Assembly (NCBI GenBank): GCA_029204225.1
Contig: CM055101.1
Coordinates: 44,080,180-44,144,179 of the forward strand
Direction of reading: 5' to 3'
DNA length: 64,000 bases
Source of the DNA: Diphasiastrum complanatum
Lineage: Eukaryota; Streptophyta; Lycopodiopsida; Lycopodiales; Lycopodiaceae
Below, one piece after another: positions 13,618 to 25,678 of the stretch. The position numbers were made by a program, and so were the translations under genes. The number at the start of each line of letters is the position of its first letter. The first letter of the stretch is position 1. The notes beneath the pieces were generated by a model, which had not been told where the DNA came from, ran no database searches, and worked only from the letters and a program-made list of their open reading frames with translations.

Positions 13618-14088
13618 TCAAAGTGGTGGTAGGATTCTTCGTTGACAATAGATCATTGAGGGTTGATCGTTGATCGCGAAAGGATTCAAGAAAATATGTA
13701 TTTGATTAGTTTTCCATGTTGCCTCAATTGGCAGTATGCATGTGTGGAGAGTGTGCTTTAGGATGGTGGCCAAATGTTTGAACGCCAATGCACCTACAAC
13801 TATGAGTTTGGGATCTTCGTCTTTTACTAGCATAGGCTCAAGTAACTCTCGACTCCATTGAATCGTCAACACGAGTAACACTTGACTCCATTCAATCGTC
13901 AACACGTGTGCATAAGAATTCAAATGTTTTAGAACAATCCACGTGTTGCAATAGGGGATTTTGTCCCATATTGAGTACTTCAAAACATTAAATAAACTAC
14001 ATGTATGAAAATCTCTACAATTACTATAAATGCATGGAGGCACATGTATATGTCTAGGCTCACCTAAAGCATGCGTGGGTGCTAGCAA
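13618..14088 (-). other. Unrecognised 156-codon open frame
   Basis: The longest open frame in the 9-17 kb stretch (156 codons, - strand). It carries an internal 11-residue duplication (LTIEWSQVLLV / LTIQWSRELLE) made by a 33-bp tandem repeat in the DNA. No signal peptide, membrane segment or known domain is visible, and composition (Cys, His, Ile) is not strongly protein-like. It may be chance in decayed repeat DNA. Confidence 0.2.
13841..13906. repeat. 33-bp tandem duplication
   Basis: Two adjacent 33-bp units, 13841-13873 and 13874-13906, each starting AGTAAC and ending AATCGTCAACACG, differ at about three positions. Confidence 0.9.
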
Positions 14089-14736
14089 TTAGGTGAGATG
14101 TTACTAACTCTCATTATTGCAGGGGTTAAGCTCATTATTCGTATAATGAGAGACTTCGATTGGAGACTAGCCAGCCCTAATCAAGACCCTTTGATGTTTG
14201 AGGCATGGTTGGAGGTTGTCTGTTTGGTGGGTCATGTCCAATGGGCTCCATTCTATAGGAGTACTTCTTAGAATGGGATAGAAAATCGTGGGGCTTGGTT
14301 AGAAATTGGGCCAGTAAGTGGCTAGTTGCTAACATGGGCCATGTGCCTTAAGGAAATGTTGGTTGTGATCAATGGATATTATGGCTATTTGATTGAGGAA
14401 TTCATGGCCAAGTAACCTACTTCAATTGTCCAAAATTGAATGAGCCAATCTAAGTATCCACATGGCTCGATAAGGCTAAAATATTGAATTTGTGGTCAAA
14501 AGGATCACAATGTAACTTTTCTCTTTTCTCAAAAAAACAAGGGGTTTTTGGGAATTGACGAAGCTTGTAGTTGTCGAAGGGTAGGGCTACCCCAACCATT
14601 GTATGGAATTTTGGCTCTTCAAATAAAGATTTGGAGCAAGTCACCAAAACATGCTTCTAGTGGGCTATGTTTTCTTTTTGTAAATATTGAAATTACAAAA
14701 GGGGGTTGTCATAAGTAACTATAAAGAGATTGAACC

Positions 14737-15084
14737 GATGAAGCTTTAGATCCAAACCATGATTACAATACCTCGTTGGGTTAAGAAACTCATGGCCAAG
14801 AAGGTTGTGTAAGTAGTCCAACGGCTCATTGTTTCGCATGGCGCCGAGTTATGAAGCCAAGATATTATCAATGGGACACAGACACCCAACACACAAAATC
14901 TATGGAGATCGGTGAAGCTTTATATCTTAATCATAGTCACAATAGTTTATTGACTTAAGAGACTCTTAGCCAAGGAAGTTGTTTGATTGCTCAAATGGTT
15001 TGTTGTTTTGCATGGAGATGAGTTATGAAACCAAGTTATTATGGATAGGGCACAGACACCCAAAACACAAAATTTATGGAGATT
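14737..15084. repeat. 174-bp tandem duplication
   Basis: Units 14737-14910 and 14911-15084 align along their length. Both begin GRTGAAGCTTTA and end in an AAAATYTATGGAGAT block. They differ at many scattered sites, so the duplication is old. A weaker third relative of the middle part (ATTCATGGCCAAG) lies near 14400. Confidence 0.85.
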
Positions 15085-15955
15085 TCAGGTACGAAGGGGG
15101 TGAGCGATCTTGTGTGATGGTGTATAGGACAAAAAGGAGGGCGGTATGGAGGTGACTTGGTAATCTAAGGCCAAAGTCGTTAGCCTTTAGGTGGTAAGAA
15201 TTCGTCACACCTAGCTCCCACCATGAATTCATAGATTTTCTAACACGCCAAGCCTTTGTTTAAACCAACAAATTGTTTAGGGCAATCACCATGTTGTAAA
15301 GCACAGCTTGGTTCATTAGTCACAAGGTATTGTGTAATGAGTCGAACATAGATTCGAAGGGGAGCATTGTAGGTGAGGCATTTCCATCTTGTCTCAGATG
15401 ATGATGATGGAGTAGCAACATGGGATGTTGTAGGCACACATTGGAAAACCCACTATATGTGACGAGGCAATCTCTTTGATTGTCTTGGCTTATTAAGTCT
15501 CGAAAGATTGCTAGTCCTTTAAAAAAACCTGAAAGTCCTAGAAAAACTGAAAAGGACTTGCTTTTTCAAAATAATTTTATAATGAATTGTTTGAAAGTTT
15601 TAAATCACCAACTTAAAATATAGTAAGATGACACTAATCTTCATAAAAACTTCATGGTAGGTCACATGTATGATACAAATGTCACAAGCCTCTCAACTCC
15701 CAATGTTGGTATTTTCTCAAAATCTCATTAATAACTCTTGTACCGTGGTTAATGGCCTAGGCATCCTTATATAGAACTAAAATATTCTCCATTCTTGTTG
15801 ACGAGGCATATTTTATAGGATTGAAGCAAAGATTTTTCTAATGAGTAAGGTTACGACTTGTTGCAAGAATTAAAAAGGTTCCAACAAATAAATAAAAATG
15901 TGTACAACGTCTTTTCATTTTCATTGATTTATTTCCTTTGTTCCTATGTATGCAG
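15085..15955. other. Noncoding stretch, no gene recognised
   Basis: No coding region or repeat structure that I can support. Confidence 0.45.
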
Positions 15956-16099
15956 GAGACTCTTTTATCCTTGGTGCAATTAGTTTGAGGCAATGAATTT
16001 TCTAACATCTATTCGTCTTATGTGAATGCTCTTGGAGTTTTACAGGATACTGAAATCGATTTGAGTCCTTTGATGTCAAATTTGCTACCCACTTCTCAT
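15956..16099 (+). pseudogene. Exon-like block, 48 codons with one in-frame stop
   Basis: A pyrimidine-rich tract and TGCAG acceptor precede a 144-base block that ends at a GTAATC donor, with phase 0 at both ends. It reads ETLLSLVQLV, an in-frame TGA (15986-15988), then GNEFSNIYSSYVNALGVLQD. The amino acid mix looks like a real globular exon. I do not recognise the family. The stop suggests a relic, or the true exon may start later at the internal TTTTACAG acceptor before GATACTGAA. Confidence 0.3.
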
Positions 16100-16391
16100 G
16101 TAATCATGATATACCAAATCTAAATTTTTTCAGATTAGTTAATTTGCCAGCCTCACATGGAAAACTTAAGATGACATCTTATATATGACTCACTTCATGT
16201 GGACAAGCTTGCTTAAACTAATTTTGATAGGTTTATGGTGGTCTTTTTTATTACTATAAGGTCTAGCAACATTATATCTTTCTATTCATTATATGTTGTC
16301 ATACAAATAATGGAAAAGCTTTGTAGTTGCATCATTTTTCAATGTCTTCTTGTAAGGATTGCTTGTTTTAAATGTTTTTATGAATGTATAG

Positions 16392-16439
16392 GTCATAGAA
16401 GAAGATGCTCATTGGGATACAAATATTATCCTCTCGGAG
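16392..16439 (+). other. Exon-like block, 16 codons
   Basis: Bounded by a TATAG acceptor after a T-rich tract and a GGAG/GTACAAG donor. Reads VIEEDAHWDTNIILSE, phase 0 to phase 0. It may belong with the blocks at 12571 and 15956. The family is unknown and chance is not excluded. Confidence 0.22.
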
Positions 16440-17210
16440 GTACAAGCTCGTAAATATTGAAACATTCCCCTGAAAGGTTTCTGCACATGTTTTTTAAGGA
16501 TATGTTTATGTGATACATGAAAACTATAGTTGAGACAATTGTCTCTCTTTACTAAAAAATCTAGTTAGGCAATATGAAGCTCTTTTCAAGAAATAGAAGT
16601 TTGTATAAATCCCTTGCTGACACTTTCTGTAACTGACAGGTTTTATTCAAAATAAATAAAGAGAGACAAATTCCTATCACTGACATGTCTAGTAGCTCAT
16701 TTTTTTGATTGGTGATGTCATATTTGGAAGATTGTGAGAGTTCGTACTTTGAGCAAAATCTAAAAGATAGATGGTTTGTGTACCAATGAATGGAACAAGT
16801 TTTTTAATGATTCATTTTGTTTATGCTACAAATATTGATTTCTTATGTAGCTTAGTCAACTTCTATTGTGAATCGGATACAATATTCAAGGGGAGTATAT
16901 TCCAAAGCACATGTTATATAAATGAGATAAACATATTCATGGACAAGAGTAAGGTGAAATATAAGAGACAATAGATCTCTTTGTTTAAATTTGCCCATTT
17001 TCAATATATCGATGAAGGAGATTATTAGATGTTTCTCATTGTCAATACCAACATCCTAGAATATGGATTTCATGGATGCAAAAGAGTGATGTCTCTACTT
17101 GTAGACTTTGTGAATGTAGTTGCAGATGTGGGAGTACTTTTTGCTTAGCATAGCTCTTGGATACCTTTGTTGGCAATTTGCTTTGTTGCTGATAATGAAT
17201 GTTTATTTAA
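16440..17210. other. Noncoding stretch, no gene recognised
   Basis: Short open frames such as 16771-16974 + show no domain. No repeat structure was seen. Confidence 0.45.
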
Positions 17211-17464
17211 AGGGGACTGTTGGAGTATGACCTTTACATCCATCAAGGGGGGTGTACTAAAATGTAAAAAAATCCAAAGGCATTGTTAGAATGAATATGA
17301 GATATATCATTAAAACAAAAAGTATGTTACAATTTTACTATATTGCTATTTTCTTTCAGTTGTACAAGGCTAATCTTTAGAATTGTTATACCTTTAAAAA
17401 AAGCTTGGACAAGTAGCAATCATTGTTAGGAATAAAAATCATCCAATATTTAACTCACTCAACA
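17211..17464 (+). repeat. Possible polypurine tract and short LTR
   Basis: AAAGGGGAC is followed at 17219 by TGTTGGAGTATGA, the usual look of a polypurine tract meeting a copia 3' LTR. A matching CTCAACA end occurs near 17464, giving about 246 bp. No partner LTR or adjoining polyprotein was found, so this rests on the boundary motif only. Confidence 0.25.
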
Positions 17465-18089
17465 ATCGTTTGATGATGGTCTACTTTTTCAATAACTTAT
17501 AAAGAGCTGGTGCAATATGTGAAATTTATAACATTCAGGACCATAAATGGATTCATTCAATCCACAAGAGGGGTTGGTTGCATTACTGTCTTCGTTTCTA
17601 TCAAATTACAAAGCTAGAAATGCTTGTTGGTTTTCAAGGGGAGGCTCGAATTTGCGACCAAAGAAACTTTGGATGACAACCTAACCAACAAAGCCAATCC
17701 CATTGGTTCAAAGCTAGAAATGACATAATCTTGATATGTAAGCAGAGCAATCTAAAACAAAGTGTAAATTATCAAAGAGGGTTCACATGCGTGAACCACA
17801 ACCTTCTGTATGGACTAAGGATTGAGAATAGAGCAAAAATGATAATTAGTGCATTGTACATGCAATCTCGATATAAGACAAATCTTGCTTTGAATTCTAC
17901 TAGGAGTTTTTTCTCAAACCTTGCAAAAGTGGATTTGTAGTTGGCAATGAGTGACCTTGCATATTAGTCCAAAATTTATGTTGTTTAGTGCATTGCCTAT
18001 ATCTAGATTCAATCCATTGAATGCTAATGATCAAATAGAAGTTTGACTCATTGAAGCATTTCATTTTGAAGTATTAGATCAGATTATTA

Positions 18090-19560
18090 AGGCTAACAAG
18101 CATTACTTTTCTACTTTACTTTCGTGTAATGATTCTAAGAAATCAATCTACACTGCTGGTGATCAAGAATGTAAGATACATGGCATAGGATCTATTCTAT
18201 TATGCTTAGGATCATCTAAAAGGATAGATCTTGATAATGTTTTGTATGTTCCATCCATTACCAAAAAATTGCTTAGTGTTGGTCAACTAATGGATAATGG
18301 ACTAGATGTACATTTCAAGAATGGAGTGTGTTCCATCTTGAAACATGATAAGTGCATAGCTAGTGGCATTAAGCAAGGAAGGATTTTTAAGTTGGATGCT
18401 AATGTGGCAATTGAAAGTGTGAATATGGTTAGGGAGGAGATGACTCAAGTGGAGCTTTGGCACAAAAGATTTGGCCATCCTAATCTTCAATCAATGGAGT
18501 CCATGGCATCAAAGGAGCTAGCCCAAAATTATTCACAAAGTGTGGCAAAGTGTATGAGGCATGTGGCCTTGCAAAGTCACACAAGACATCCTACAAGATA
18601 TCTTTGACAAGATCTACTTCACCCTTGGATCTTATTCATTCAGATGTACATGCTTTTTCTTACGAAAGTAATGGAGGTGCCTTAATGTATGTGACTTTCA
18701 TAGATGATTGTACTAGATTCCCTTGGATAGAATTATTGTCTAAGAAAAGCCTTGTATATGAAGCTTTTGTGAAGTTTGAGTCTCTAGTGAAAAAGCAACT
18801 TAGTTCTTGCAGTAAAGTTCTAAGATGTGATAATGGAGGAGAATATATCTCCAATAAGATGAGAGACTTTTGTGAGATCAATGGCATTAAGAGAGAGCTT
18901 ACTTGTTCCAAAAGCCCCCAACGGGTGGCCAAGAGGAAAAATAGGAGCCTATGTGAATGTGCAAAGTCCTTGAGGCTTGATGCATCTCTACCCATCTCTT
19001 TTTGGGGAGAGGCCATCACTTGTGCTAACTTTTTGGTAATAGGCTTCCTAGTAGTGCTATTGGTGGGATCTAACCATATCAAGCTTTGTTTGGCAATAAG
19101 CCCAATGAAAAATACTTTAAAATATTTGGATGTATATGTTATGTCCACATTCCTTTGGAAACTAGAAGGAAAGAAGATGCAACTTCCTTCAAAGGAATAT
19201 TTGTACGCTATAGTGAAAATAGCAAAGGATATAGGATTTTGATCATATTTCAAGTAAGGTAAAAGTTAGCAAGGATTGTCACAATAGATGCCGAGGAGTT
19301 CCCTTGCATCTATTGTGACAATCAAGCTTCTCCAAAAATTGCTACAAATCCTATCTTCCATGCTAGAACAAAGCATATTGAGATAGCTCATCACTTTTTG
19401 AGGGAGAAGGTTCAATCCAAGGAGGTACAACTTCATCATGTGCCGTCATCCGAGTGTATAGCTGGTATCTTAACTAAGCCATTGCCTAAAGGTCCATTTT
19501 TCAAGTTAAGAGGTGCTCTTGAAAATTGTAGACAGATGTACATTAGACTTACCAAAACAA
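18090..19560 (+). mobile_element. Ty1/copia fragment (PR tail, GAG-pre-integrase, IN, RNase H end), broken
   Basis: Copia pol parts on the + strand: protease tail/GAG-pre-integrase with LYVPSITKKLLSVGQL (18240-18290) and LWHKRFGHPNLQSM (about 18455-18500), integrase core with LIHSDVHAFSYES, FIDDCTRFPWIE and LRCDNGGEYISNKMRDF (18630-18880), and the RNase H end with ARTKHIEIAHHFLREKV (about 19360-19410) and AGILTKPLPKGPF. Reverse transcriptase was not seen. No flanking LTR was recognised. It is broken several times. Confidence 0.88.
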
Positions 19561-20539
19561 AGAAAACAATGATTATAAAGGATCGAATCGAATTACAAAA
19601 TTTAGACAATTACTTGGATCGTTCTTTTGATTGGTATAATATATGGGTAGGTGTCTAGGACATCCATGAAGAGAGCGAAATGGTTAGGTGTCAGTGATAG
19701 CCATGCATTCTTTGAATAAGATATTCTACGTGAGTCATTGGAGCGAGTATCAATAACAAAAGGGAAATAATCAGACAGTACTAACGCACATAAAGAAAAT
19801 AGAGAATATGTATAATAGTTGTTGTAACAACAATGATCATATCACGAATACTCCTGTGCCCAAAAATGGTTTACAATATTGATGCGCTATGCACTGTGAT
19901 CTTACTATGTTGATTATAAATTAAAACGATATCTCTACTTTCGGAATTGCTCCCACTCTCTCTTGAGATCTTCGATTATGAGGAATCAGATAATTTGATA
20001 CAATTGAGTTCGTACTTAAACTTTATTTTTGTCTCATCCATCAAGCTTTGTTGATCTCAATTTTCTTATTCTGATTTATTTTATATATACAAATTTTCAA
20101 AGATCGTGGCTAACCATAGAGTTTAGGCACGATGTACAGTTTACAAGATAAGGCTAAACTGTTTAGTGTAAACTATACAGTAAGCAGACATATAAGTGAG
20201 TAGTCACTGCAATAACAACATGTTCGAATAATGGCATAGTATGTATTGGATTCAACAAAGGAAGAGCTCCATTTTGAGTGGTACCATTTGACTGTCGAAA
20301 GTGTTGAGTTGAGTGGAGTCGACCGGTTGACTTGTCAAGTCGATGTCGATGGTGAGTCGTGAGGCTCAAACTCGAATATTGTCGAGTGTCAAGTCGACTT
20401 TTGCTCTACTTTGAATGCATGTGTGTGTATTTCTATAGATGATCTTGAATAATAGTGCATTTCTACAAACTGTTGTGGAGAGTGGATATTTACATTGTAC
20501 AAGAGTACTCATAAGAGAAATTTAGGTGAGTGGGAGTAA
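19561..20539. other. Unassigned DNA between retroelement fragments
   Basis: No gene. TCGAC-rich words at 20300-20400 resemble those of the copia LTR at 8025-9082. An imperfect stem (TGTACAGTTTAC at 20133 with its near complement at 20168-20179) is present. It could be a diverged LTR. Confidence 0.35.
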
Positions 20540-21880
20540 GATTAAATTCCAACAAAAACTTCAAAGCCTCAAAGCTTTGATTCAAATCATTGGTCTACTC
20601 AATTGGTGAATTGATTTAAATTCACCTTCTGACTTTCGTTTTATTACAATTTTTGGTTTTTCTTTTGTCTTTCTTCACTCTCTTAATAAAGTTAGTTAAA
20701 GGTAATGCAACTAAGGCATAATCTGAAATAAACTTATGAAAAAAAATCTTGTGAAGCCTAAAAAGGATTTTACTTCCCTAATGGTTTTCGAGATAGTCCA
20801 ATCTCGAATCTTTCAAACCTTATCATAGTCGATTTCAAGACCGCGATAAAAAATGATACATCTATGGTACTTGAGATTTGTCTGAAAAAACTCACAATTA
20901 GACTCCTTAGCATAGAGCTTTGCCTGTCTCAAAATATCCAAGATCGTACACAAATGCGCTTCATGCTTTTCAAGAGTCTCATTATCTATCAAAATGTCAT
21001 CCAAAATTACCACCAAATTTTTTCAAATATGGACAAAGAAGACCATCTATCATCTGCTAAGAAGTTGTTAAGGCATTAGTTAGACCAAAAGGTAAAATCA
21101 AAAATCCATAATTGGCCATACCTAGATCGAGAACTAGTTTTAGAAACACCCCCCTCATTAATTCTAATTTGATGGTAGCCTGATCTAAGGTCCAATTTGG
21201 CAAAGTACTTAGCACCATTCAATCTATCCATTAAATCGTCCATCCTTGGCAAGGGATAGCAGTTCTTGATAGTAATTTTATTAAGCTTCTTATAGTTGAC
21301 GCAAAGACGTAAACCACCATCTTTATTGCCGACTAACAACACATGAGCTCCCCAAGGAGATTTACTAGGTCTAATATGGTGCATACATAAACACTCCTAA
21401 GTTTCCTAGCAACTTCATCTTCTTTTGTCAGGCTCATCCTATAGGGAAATAACGATAAAAGGGAGCTGTTAGGAAGGAGATATATGTGATGGTCTACACC
21501 CCGTGAGGGGTGTAGACCCTCATGAAACCGTTTCTATCTTCTAGGGTATCTTCTAAATTAACATTTGAAAAAGAAAATGCCTTAGGAGAAGACAATACAT
21601 CAATATTAAAATTTTGAGTAACAAAAGCATCCATATAACAATCGTCTTTCAGATAACATAAATTCGAATGAAACTCATAATCTAATAAACATTGATTCAC
21701 TTCATGAGTAGTTACAAAAGGTAGATCAAGCACATCGCCTTTAAGATGAACCATAGAGTCATTATGCAAAAAGAAAAAACTATAAGTTACATAATTTTTC
21801 TTCAATGACACATTCCTAGCATAAAATCATTTGTTTACCTAGGATTAAATCTACCTTATCAAAATTCAATGTATGAAAAG
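20540..21880 (-). mobile_element. Ty3/gypsy fragment (protease-linker and RT), broken
   Basis: Gypsy pol on the - strand. Reverse transcriptase shows [37 protein letters not shown] and [12 protein letters not shown] (21384 down to about 21140), then ILDDILIDNETLEKHEAHL (about 21005 down to 20950). The preceding 21494-21811 stretch matches the protease-to-RT linker position. The [12 protein letters not shown] word also appears in the fragment at 59.5 kb, so the two belong to one family. It is broken several times and no LTR is visible. Confidence 0.85.
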
Positions 21881-23041
21881 ACAAACTATAAACATAATCT
21901 TGATGCTCTCTTCTTGGCTCAAAAAATCCTTGAGGTTGTACTAAGTACACCTCTTCATCCAACACTCCATTAAGAAAAGCAGATTTAACATCCATTTGCT
22001 GGATCTTCCAACCATAGAAAGCAGAAATAGCAACGAGAGAACATATAGTTACCATCCTAGCTACGGGTGTGAAGGTTTCCTCAAAATCAACACCTTCCTA
22101 CTGCTCAAATCCTATCACAACCAATCGTGCTTTGTACTTGTTGAGTTTCCCATCCGCTCCATATTTGATCATATAAATCCATTTGCAAGTTATAGACGTC
22201 GTACCATTAGGTAGCTCAACCAAGTTCCATGTCCTATTTTTCGATATGGCCTCCATCTCTGTTTTCATAGCTGCACACCACTCCTTGTGCTCCTTTGCTT
22301 CATCAAAAGTTTTTGGTTCTTGAGCCTTGAGCATGGAAACCATTAGGGGCTAGATTCATCTCTAATCTTGTAGGAGGTTTTTGATTTCTGCTTGACCTTC
22401 TAAGCTCTCCCTGCTCACTAGATTCGGGAGTATCCCCCTTCTTAGCATCACCCGTGACTGATAAGTACCACTTAGGTACTTTCTTAGGGATTTCAACATC
22501 ATTGGACCTTCCACATCAAAATCCACTTCCTTCTTGACCTGCACTTTTGCTTCCTAATCAAAAGGTTCAGTGATTGCTTCAATTTGTTCACCCCGACCCA
22601 TCTCATCAAATGTAGCATCCCTAGAATCACAAGCTTCTGTGTATTCATGTCATACATCTTGTATGCCTTGGCCTTCTCATCATATTCAAGGAAAATACAC
22701 CTGATAGCTTTTGCATCCAATTTCCTTCGTTTCTCATCAGGAATATGAGCGTAAGCATCACAACCAAATACTCTCAAATGAGAAATATTAGGTTTCTTTC
22801 TAGTAAAATATTCATGAGGTGTCTTACCTTCCACAAATTTTGTAGGACACTGATTCAGGATGTGCGTAGCTATGCTGCAAGCTTCTACCCAAAAGGTGTT
22901 TGGCAAACCCTTGCTTTTGGGCATCGCCCTTGCCATCTCAACAATGGATCTGTTCTTTCGTTCTACAACTCCATTTTGCTGTGGTGAATAAGGTGTTGAG
23001 TGAGTGCAAAAGAATGGACATTCAATATAAAATAGCAACAA
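21881..23041 (-). mobile_element. Ty1/copia fragment (IN C-terminal half and RT start), broken
   Basis: Copia pol on the - strand: integrase with STPYSPQQNGVVERKNRSIV and FWVEACSIATHILNQCPTK (23005 down to 22830), HLRVFGCDAYAHIPDEKRRK, then RT start with NRTWNLVELPNGTTSITCKW (about 22230) and QQMDVKSAFLNGVLDEEVYL (about 22010-21950). It lies between two gypsy fragments on the same strand with abrupt edges, consistent with insertion into, or recombination with, gypsy DNA. It is broken a few times. Confidence 0.88.
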
Positions 23042-23099
23042 TTTTTTTAATAGACCAAATATTATTGATCAATCTATTATCTTCTCTTATTTTTTGAAT

Positions 23100-24410
23100 A
23101 CCATTACAATACACAAACTAGTAGTGATTACTGAATACAGTCGACTAAGGTTTGCATGTTTCTCATTTGAAAATATGTTGCTTAACTTTCAAAATGCCAA
23201 CGTAACTTAGTTAGCTAGCTTCCAAATTGTTATCTTATTGATCTTAGCTATGATAACAACAGTAAAGAACCAAGCTGGGCTATGCTTAAACTTTTAAAAT
23301 GCACAACATCAGTGTTCCTTTACAAGGCTTGTATTTTATCATGTATGACTCGACATATGGCTTGAGTTTTGGACCATAAAACTCTCTTTTGACCAAGTGA
23401 AGAGTCCTATGAATATTGGGATGACTTGCACATGGTATGTATGACATTCAAACAAAATCTTACATTTGATCTTATCGTCCTCTAATACACAAACTTTTTC
23501 ATTACGAAATAGCAATCCATCTCGAATAGTAAACTATTTCACAATCGTCTTATCTTTCTTTGTTAGATGAGATTCATGTGAACTCATCTCAACACTGTCC
23601 TCATTTCTTCTGTCCAAACAATGTTCCAAATATGAAAAAAATGGGAATCACTTTCATATTTTCCTTTGAATGAAAGATATAGATTCGTAGAAATCTAAGC
23701 GAAAGATAATTCATTCACTTCACCAATCCGACTAAGAGCATCCGCAACTTGATTAGAGATGCATCTTATATAGTGGATTTCATGATCAAATTCTTGCATC
23801 AATTTGGCCCATTGAGCCTTCCTGTCCCAATCATGCTGATTATAAAAGTACTTAAGAAGTTGGTGATTCATATACACTATAAATTTATTACCATACAAAT
23901 AGTGTTTCCAAATTTTAAGTGCATGGACAACTGCAACTAATTCCTTTTTATGCATAGTATAATGCAACCGAGGACTCGTGGCCTATCATTCTATAGTAGA
24001 ACTACTCGAGTTGTAGTATCACTTGCATAAATTCTCATGACATAAAGTTGATCTGGATCTGCAATCTATAAAATGAGAAGCAATGAATGCCTTACGTTTC
24101 TCAAAACTCTGATTTAGTTTCTCATTCCTTATAATAGACGAACTAGGTTGATTCATTTTTTTTCTTTTTGTTAACAACCCCTTTTGTTCGATTATTGAAT
24201 GGTGCCGCCACTTTGGTGTAATCCTCAATAAATCTCCAAAGAAACCATAAATTCTAAAAATGATTTAACTTGCTTGATAGTTTGTGAAATTGGCCAATCA
24301 ACAACTATCTTGATTTTATCCTTGTAAATCTCGATCCCATAAGCAATTATTATCTTATGATCGAGATAGACCAGGTTGTGTTTAAAGAACACACTTAGAT
24401 TTCTTAGCAT
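23100..24410 (-). mobile_element. Ty3/gypsy fragment (RT end, RNase H, IN zinc region), broken
   Basis: Second gypsy piece on the - strand. The RT-connection region has WPISQTIKQVKSFLEF (about 24285 down to 24240). RNase H has HYTMHKKELVAVVHALKIWK and FIVYMNHQLLKYF, ending SNQVADALSRIGEV (23967-23700). An HHCC zinc-region remnant of integrase lies at about 23280-23560. It repeats the RT-connection region also present in the 20.5-21.9 kb piece, so these are two separate copies. It is broken several times. Confidence 0.85.
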
Positions 24411-24749
24411 AGAAGAACTGCTATCTGAGCTTCATCAAGATAGTTTTGCTCTATGTGTTACCAATGTGGATCAAAATTCATTAATTGGTAGAATGATTGG
24501 ATATTGTGAGTCAAGCAAGGAGTTTATAATCTTTGTTATTTCCTCCAATAAGATTCTAATATTTCAAGATGCACAATCTTGCCTTCTAAAGATCTATCAG
24601 AAGATTTCTCACTCATTAGTTTGCCACCTTGCAAATGGGCACGAAGCCGTTGAATGTCTATCTTCAGGACTTTCAAGATGGACCTCCATCTGATAGTCTT
24701 TGGGCAAGCCTTTCAAAAGGACTAAGTCTATCCTGATAATAAATTAAGG

Positions 24750-25670
24750 CGCAAACCTTGGAAGATCCGTTGCACTTTGCCAAAATCTTTGATGACACGC
24801 ACGCTTTAACCTCCAAGAGTAGCAAGACTATAAGTTCGAACCCATATAAAAATCATTTTTGGGTGCCTTCTTCGAGAAGGTCAAAGAGAAGATTTTTGAC
24901 ATGGCTTTCCCTTCAAGAAAGAAGAAGAAACATCCACAATTGGAGAGGACAAATTTTGACAAGGCCAAGAGCGACAAGTTGTGTTTCTCTTGCATGGAGA
25001 AGGGGCATTTGTCGAAAGACTTTCAGATGAAACAAACCCTCCACTCCTTTAAAGCTCTAGGTGACTCTTCTATTTCTTGCATTGATGTATCTTTTAAAGA
25101 TGAAACAATTTGTAATAATTGTCGTTTTAATACTGTAGTTTTTGGATCTCACGACCTCATTCGCATGAATGGTTTCTTAGGCAGCCAAGCCACAAGTGTT
25201 CTTTCCGATGATGATTCAATGCATAATTTTAATAATGCAAAATTGGTATAGAATCTCAACTTGGAAACCGCACTAAGTGACCACAAGTACATGGTCAAGA
25301 TGGCAGCAAGCGAGGAGGAGCAGGAGGTCTGGGACGAGTTTGTTCCTCGCTTGTTGCTGAAGGCTAGCTAAGGCAACTGCTTGCAGACCTCAATCTTGCA
25401 CAAACACTTCCTACAACAATCTATTGTGACAATCAAAGCACAATAGCATTATCTCTCAATCCGAGATTTCACTCTCGAAGCAAACGTATCGAAATCAGGT
25501 ATCATTACCTTAGAGAGAAAGTGCATAGCAAGGAAGTAGTATTGGTTTTCTGTCTGCAGAACAAACTACATGGCAGTAGATTACTTCATAACGGCTCTAT
25601 CATAGGAGCAACATCTCAGATTAAACGATATGTTAAATCTGAAGATCAAAGTTTTTCAGGATCCACATTA
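24750..25670 (+). mobile_element. Ty1/copia remnant: gag zinc knuckle and RNase H end, broken
   Basis: A basic gag stretch with a CCHC-type zinc-knuckle word (LCFSCMEKGHLSKD, about 24975-25020) is followed by a copia RNase H end (CDNQSTIALSLNP and FHSRSKRIEIRYHYLREKV words, about 25420-25520). A polypurine tract AAGGGGGAG lies at about 25669-25678. Most of pol is not seen. The two parts may be one shortened element or two neighbours. It is broken several times. Confidence 0.72.
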
Positions 25671-25678
25671 AGGGGGAG

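Noticed and set aside
13119-15084. CRISPR-like array
   Set aside because: The repeats are adjacent without unique spacers and the DNA is plant nuclear.
18660-19253. 197-codon - frame opposite the copia integrase
   Set aside because: Shadow of the integrase coding strand.
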